Shown: positions 58,706 to 64,000 of the stretch, in pieces | Layout: every line of letters starts with the position of its first letter | How positions within the stretch are numbered: the first letter of the stretch is position 1 | NCBI GenBank assembly: GCA_963691655.1 | Contig: OY829329.1 | Coordinates: 51,189,279-51,253,278 of the forward strand | DNA from: Toxonevra muliebris | Lineage: Eukaryota; Arthropoda; Insecta; Diptera; Pallopteridae | Direction of reading: 5' to 3' | Length of the DNA: 64,000 nucleotides | Notes under the pieces: generated by a model | The model's input: only the letters and a program-made list of their open reading frames with translations | Told to the model about the DNA's origin: nothing | The model's database searches: none | Made by a program: the position numbers and the translations under genes

Positions 58706-61700
58706 TAAGAAACGATATGTCTCCCGAGCAAAGTTTCAATAAAATAAACACAATAACAGAGAAAAATAAATTTCAGCTAATTTTACTGTCATAATTTCTA
58801 GAGGTATCATATTCTAAAAGTCTGCGTTACAATCTTAAAACAATAGTATATTTATTTCCAACACTGGCTCCCGACAGTTTCTTGAATTCAATACCAGGAT
58901 GATAGGAAGGAGTTTGGCTGAGTTGACGGTTGTTGAAGTCACACATTTGTAGCTTCTGTCACCCCAGAGCAATATGAATTCTGCATATTCTTCTTCGCCA
59001 CAACATTTACCACAGTTTGTTCTGCAGACAAGGTTTATAAGGCAATATCTGGATTAGTAAATAAAAATATCGTGGACCCTTCAAGGTAGAGGAGGTAAAG
59101 GCTCAAGAATTGCTCAAGACTAAAATCTTAAAAAAGATGCAAATTCGAAGAATTTAAATATATTTCTTTAATAAATCACAGAAACTATAAATATATATTC
59201 CGGGCCTATCAAGGACAGAGGGACATTGACGGACACTCAGTGACTAATGCGCTGAACCTCACGACTCTAGCGCTAATTTTAATTTATTTGACAGTTCTTC
59301 TTTCTTCTTTATTTATTTAAAAAACATTAAAATTGATTCCTAGCATTTTCTTTGAGAGGTTTACATAAAATTGATTGGCTGATTATATCTTCAGTGATAA
59401 ATGTTTGTATTATATCAACGCAATAAACTCTTAAAATAATTAAAAATTTAATTTACTTCATTAGTAGCTTCATCATTTTTTTTTATTTTTTTGTACTACA
59501 TTAGTACTTGGTACAAACATTTCAATGTAAGTTTAATGGCCGCTAAATATCATCAAACTTTAAAACATTGCAATTTTCCAGTATTACCACATAATTGGAT
59601 CCATTCAGTTCGAGAACCTCGCACTTTCAACTGGCTCGAGCATTAATTGACGATATATTCTCACATAAAGTAGATAGATTAAATTAAGCCACGCTAAAGT
59701 CTAATGCCAATACAAAAACAACAACCGCCATCATGAGAGTTCATATGTACAATAACAGGGAAGTTTCTATGAAATTTGGTTTGGCTGGGCGAATTGAAAA
59801 ACATGATTCGGAGTCAATTCCTTCATTGTGAAAGAACCGAATAGGAAAACCGCAAACTTTCTTCAACATTTGGCGAAAAAGGATCTGTGATTCTTAGCAA
59901 ATTTAATCAAGAGTCAAAATATGACTAGTATATGTGTCACCGATTGATCCAGCTCGGGTGGTACCACAGATCGTTATCTCTCTTATATTATTGGCCAGCC
60001 TTCGGAAGAAAAAGGAGACGCCTGGTGGATCGCGATTTCATCGTTCGTACTTTTCCTCTACCTGAATTTTTTAGATTGCTAAAGTTTTGGAGGCCGGGTG
60101 GGGGGGGGGGCGGAGTGGGGATGAGGGGTTGAAAGTATTTTTTCTTCACTTCTTAAATTTCTTCCTACCTCTGTACTTTGTCTTTTCCTCTCTTCTCTAA
60201 ACAACGTTTTATCTTTGTAAAGGGCGCTGGTCGTTTTAGTGCCATGAAAAGCTTATGAAGAGGGTCTCATATACTATATTTGATTTACTTATGTGTGTGC
60301 TAAATTCTTCTGCATGCCAGAAACTACCCTGGATAGTTATTTCTGTGTATTTTCAATGCTTGAATGCAGCAGAATGACAGCATACGCAGCTAAGCTGCTG
60401 ATAAAGTGATTAATATAGAAATTAATAATAATTGTAAACATATGTATAAAAGTGCATATGTGTGTGTGTGAGTTAGTTGCACTCACATATGCCTAGACTT
60501 ATAGGCAATCCAAAAATTATATCAATATCGCGCGAGTGCACAATTCGCGGTCATTAGTGATAAAAATCTTTGAAAATTAATTTACGCACACACACACACA
60601 GACAGGCACAAACACATAAACAAACACACGTATACATACGCATCAAAAATTCAAGTAAAATGTTTGCAAGTCTAGAGTAACATACATAAATCGCATGCGC
60701 AACCGCAGACTATGACCGCGGTTAATTGCCCAACGTCATTCAAGTACATAGTCGGAAGTATAAAATATGCGAGTGTGTAGTTGTTGCCGATGTTGTTGTT
60801 ACTGCTGCTTCTATAGCTCACTGCTGCGGTTATTTGTTGATTAGTTTATAGTTATAAAATGAGTTTATATACGAAAATTAGGCAAGTAGATATCATACAT
60901 TGCTGCCTGATTAGTTTCAAAATATTGAGCAATCGCGTCATAGCGTTTTAAATATATTGTTTTTACTATGAGCGTTTTGTGGTTGTTGTTGTTGTTGTTA
61001 TAGCTATAACAACAATCACACACAATCTCCATCAACATCATCATCATCATCATCAGCAAGCAACAGCAGCAACGACATCGGCAGCTCTGTTGCCTTCATC
61101 ACCACCACAACAATAACCACTTACTATCGTGCAACCGTCACATCCACTATCAATGACCAACAGTGTCCATCATTCGCGGTTTTTAGTATAATATTCGATA
61201 ATATTATAATTTAGTTATTGTTGTTGGTTTGTTTTTGTATTAGTTGTTGTTATTATTACTTATGGTTGACATGATAACTTACATTGTTTACATTGCTATA
61301 AAGTTAATTAACTTCTATTGTTATTATTCCAAACACACACGCCCACATATTAATAACTAGGTACATATTTTGATATTAAGTAGAAAAAAAAACAACAAAA
61401 ACCAAACAATTTTGATTCGGTCTTGACGCACTTAAGGCAGAGGAAGACGTTATCAACTATTTCTTTTTTTTTTTCAATTAACTAATTATTCTACTTAAAA
61501 TTTTAATCATAATCATCACTAAATGAATTAGACATCACTAATTAAATCGTTAGTCATTTAATCATTAGTTTTAATCATGTTGATTGTGTTATGAACAATT
61601 TTAAGCTACTTAAATTCCAAAACCACGAATGTGTAGATATGTTATTTTAATAAGACTAGATTTTAATGTTGTACCATTCGCTATAAACACTCAATTCGAT

Positions 61701-61729
61701 AATTTCTGTAAAGGAAACATATCCGATTA
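58706..61729. other. TE-poor noncoding DNA with microsatellites
   Basis: It has a G run at about 60099-60110, GTGTGT and CACACA tracts near 60459 and 60587, GTT repeats near 60980, and CATCATCAT near 61035. No coding frame with recognisable domains. Confidence 0.4.
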
Positions 61730-61731
61730 TA

Positions 61732-63015
61732 CAGGGTGACAATTGTAAAGTGACGCAAGTTTAATACTCTGCAGCAAGCTTTGCCATTTACCGTTACTTT
61801 AATTTAAAAAGCAAATTCATTCATCATTGGCTTTGCTTTTAATTTCATTTGAATTTTTGTTATTACATTTTGAAATTTCCATAAAAATGGACAAGGAAAA
61901 TATTCGTCGTAAAATTATGAAATTTCATTTGGCAAATTATGGTAGCCGTCAAATTGCAAAGGCTTTAAATTTGTCAAGTCGTACGGTAGACCGAGCTATT
62001 ATTCGATATAATGAAACTGGGGATTTTGGAGATAGAGACCGGGGAAAATTTTCAACAGTTGCCACTACTGGTTTAACAGAAAAAATTCGTAAACGAATCA
62101 AGCGAAATTCAAGGCGCTCAATGAGAAAAATCGCTAAGGAAGTGGGAGTAAACCGTGAAACAGTGCGAATCATTGCAAAATCAAAGCTTAATCTTAAGCC
62201 GTACAAGCTCCGAAAAGCTCAAGATCTGACACAAAAAAAGATTTGCGACAGTAAAGATGCAAGGCATTGCTACGCTCCTTCGTGTTAGAAAATGTTGAAA
62301 ATATCTTGTTTACAGATGAACAAATTTTCACGGTTGAACAACATTTCAATGCGCAAAATGACCGAATGTGGCTAACATCATCACCGCAACAAAATAGGAC
62401 TGTTGGCCAAGTTCAAAAGCCAGCTTCCTTTATGGTATGGGCAGGAATTTCCGCTAATGCCAGAACCCCTCTAATATTCGTTGAAGAGGGTGTTAAAATT
62501 GACCAGGTTGTTTATCGGAGCATTTTAAATGAACATGTTCTTCCCTGGGCCCAAGATACATTTGGAAATGAAAACTGGACTTTCCAGCAAGATTCTGCAC
62601 CTTCCCACATGGCAAAATTAACGCAAACATGGATAAAAGACAATTTTTCTGGATTCATAACATCTCAAGAATGGCCACCATACTCCCCAGACTTGAATCC
62701 AATGGACTACTCTATTTGGAGTATTTTAGAGAGTAAGGCTTGTGCATCTCAACACCACAGTCTGGAGTCGCTGACAAATTCATTAGAGAAAGCCTGGACT
62801 GAAATTGATCAGGAAGTCCTGCGGCGAACAGTCCTACGATTTCCGGATCGATTGAAGGCATGTGTGCAGGCTAAAGGAGGTTATATTGAATGAGGTGGGG
62901 TTCAAATGAATGCTTATATATTCAGCAATGTTAACACTTAATTGTACTTAATGGAAGTACGTCCTTTTGAAAATAACTGCTGAAATGTGTGCGTCACTTT
63001 ACGATTGTCACCCTG
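61732..63015 (+). mobile_element. maT (DD37D) transposon, copy 2, full length
   Basis: TIRs are CAGGGTGACAATTGTAAAGT and the inverse of CAGGGTGACAATCGTAAAGT. TA flanks both ends (61730-61731 and 63016-63017). At 1284 bp this is the usual size of an autonomous maT/mariner element. Its right TIR touches the (TA)n tail of the RTE LINE at 63050. Confidence 0.9.
61887..62893 (+). pseudogene. maT transposase, copy 2 (one frameshift and one stop)
   Basis: The ATG at 61887 (MDKENIRRKIMKFHLANYGS) is preferred over the upstream ATG at 61827, which would add a hydrophobic leader not expected here. The first frame holds two HTH regions (RQIAKALNLSSRTVDRAIIR, and RSMRKIAKEVGVNRETVRII) and ends at 62288 after a shift in AAAAAAA near 62233. 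The second frame gives RCKALLRSFVLENVEN-like sequence, LFTDEQIF (first Asp), QQDSAPSH (second Asp) and YSPDLNPMDYSIW (third Asp, 37 residues on), then VQAKGGYIE. A TAA lies just before RCKALL. The DD37D spacing identifies maT. Repairing two lesions would in principle give a full frame, so it is recently dead. Confidence 0.9.
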
Positions 63016-63049
63016 TATATATATATATATATATATATATTTATTCCTT

Positions 63050-64000
63050 TTACTTCATGGTGAAGCATAGGGCTACAACAAAATTCTTAAATCTGTTTCT
63101 ATCCGATGACATTTTTTTATTTCGCTCCAGTTCATTTCGCTCTTTTCAATTTCTTTCTCTAACTGCCTTCTCCATGTGTGCGCCGGACGTCCCCTTCTGC
63201 GTGATCGTTGAGGTTGCCTTGTGATGTCGTTCGGGACCTTTCTTATTTCTTTTCATGATATTTGTCTTGATGGGGCTTTGGTTAGTTAGTGCCCATAGCC
63301 GGTCATTAGATATTGTTTCTGGCTATAGCATTTTTGATATGCGCCTGAGGCATCGATTGACGAAGACTTGTGTGCGCTGTATGGGCCGTGGATCTGCATT
63401 CCAAGTTTCGCATCCGTATAGTAAAACAGATAAGACGTTGGAATTAAAAATTTTTAATTTAGTGCAGCGTGATAAAGATGAGGAGCTCCAAATGTTTTTT
63501 AGTTGCCCGAATGCTTGTTGCGATTTTTTTATTCTGTTTTCGATGTCTTCGGCACAGCCACCTGAGGTCTATATTATGCACCCGTGGTAGTAAAATTTAT
63601 CGATATCCTCTATTGGTGTTGATTTCAGAAGGAAAGGGCGTGTGTTGACTGCATTTATGCGCATGGCTTTAGTCTTGGCGACGTTGATGGCAAGTCCCAC
63701 TTTCGATGCCAGTATCGATATTGATTCGAGTTTTTGTGCCATGTCGTCGTAGTTGTGCGCTAAGATGCAAATATCGTCAGCTTAGTCGAGGTCATACCTC
63801 TTTTATTTTCGAAAGCTCGGTTTAAGACGGCATCAAGGACAATGTTAAAAAGTGTTGGAGAGAGTGGACAACCTTGTCTCACTCCAATGTTAACGATTAC
63901 CAGTTCGCTTAGTTGGTCCTCGTGCAGGATTCGACAGTGCGCGCCTGTGTATAGGCATATCATGAGGCTGATAATTTTTTCGGGTATACCTTTGCAGCGG
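63050..64000 (-). pseudogene. RTE-clade LINE reverse transcriptase, C-terminal part (runs off window)
   Basis: The minus strand reads IGVRQGCPLSPTLFNIVLDA (RT motif), then LD-stop-ADDICILAHNYDDMAQKL, where a TAA at 63782-63784 replaces Tyr of the YADD catalytic box. AKTKAMRINAVNTRPFLLKS, VLLYGCETWN and RTQVFVNRCLRRISKM follow, typical of RTE C termini. It ends TWRRQLEKEIEKSEMNWSEI, KNFVVALCFTMK and a TAA at 63050-63052. Several frameshifts occur (63760s, 63400s, 63200s). The 3' end passes straight into (TA)n, as RTE elements often end in simple repeats. The upstream part lies beyond 64000. Confidence 0.83.

Noticed and set aside
58377..58794. Facing frames of 124 and 132 codons
   Set aside because: They fall in the right arm of an inverted-repeat element and have no motif; the left arm does not keep them open.
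59932..60132. 66-codon frame ending in a Gly run
   Set aside because: The Gly run is a homopolymer G tract and no domain is visible.
1..64000. CRISPR array or bacterial-type operon
   Set aside because: No regularly spaced identical direct repeats with unique spacers and no prokaryotic gene organisation; the DNA is insect nuclear.

Overview
This 64 kb window looks like nuclear DNA of a higher dipteran fly, possibly a tephritid, blow fly or similar; the species cannot be fixed from sequence alone. The grounds are AT-rich DNA, many CA/GT, CATA and GTT/CAA microsatellites, and a repeat fauna typical of insects (mariner, maT, DD37E, hAT, piggyBac-like and Helitron/DINE-like elements; R1, LOA-like and RTE LINEs; a tRNA-derived SINE). 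I found no convincing host protein-coding gene. Every readable protein is transposon-derived, and all but one are frameshifted, truncated or internally deleted. The exception is a 348-codon mariner transposase at 35676-36722, whose second catalytic aspartate is replaced by asparagine.

Layout. 1-1.1 kb: R1-type LINE 3' end (minus). 1.5-4 kb: deleted mariner-like element and a TTAA-flanked MITE. 6.3-8.9 kb: 1-kb hAT-like MITE, then two head-to-tail Helitron/DINE-like copies, each with an internal TTTTCTACTAC-type array. 9-20 kb: TE-poor, microsatellite-rich DNA with small MITEs, a second TTAA MITE, a 593-bp foldback and a perfect 27-bp hairpin. 20.5-25 kb: hAT transposase split by a SINE with perfect target duplication, then two DD37E transposase relics. 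27.7-33.8 kb: a nest of elements: a mariner-like element carrying a hAT MITE, a Helitron-like copy split by two LOA-like LINE ends and a 774-bp foldback, then a 994-bp hAT-type element with a perfect 8-bp duplication. 35.3-36.8 kb: LOA-like end and mariner. 39.1 kb: PIF/Harbinger-like MITE. 41.4-43.6 kb: a 70-unit 10-bp minisatellite and a TAC/TAT microsatellite, both of which create long spurious ORFs. 44.3-47 kb: degenerate satellite split by a Helitron-like copy. 47.7-50.1 kb: maT element inside a larger noncoding repeat. 51-53.5 kb: degenerate repeat block with a foldback. 55.4-57.2 kb: purine-rich array split by the hAT-like MITE. 57.4-58.7 kb: inverted repeat with another foldback at its centre. 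61.7-64 kb: second maT copy abutting an RTE LINE.

There are no operons or pathways here. The relations between elements are parasitic and historical: autonomous families (maT, mariner, DD37E, hAT, LOA LINE) left dead copies, and noncoding relatives (MITEs, SINE) appear to have used their machinery. Nesting gives a relative age order. TE-rich blocks alternate with TE-poor, microsatellite-rich blocks, which would fit long introns or intergenic DNA. All assignments come from reading motifs and repeats by eye; no database search was run.
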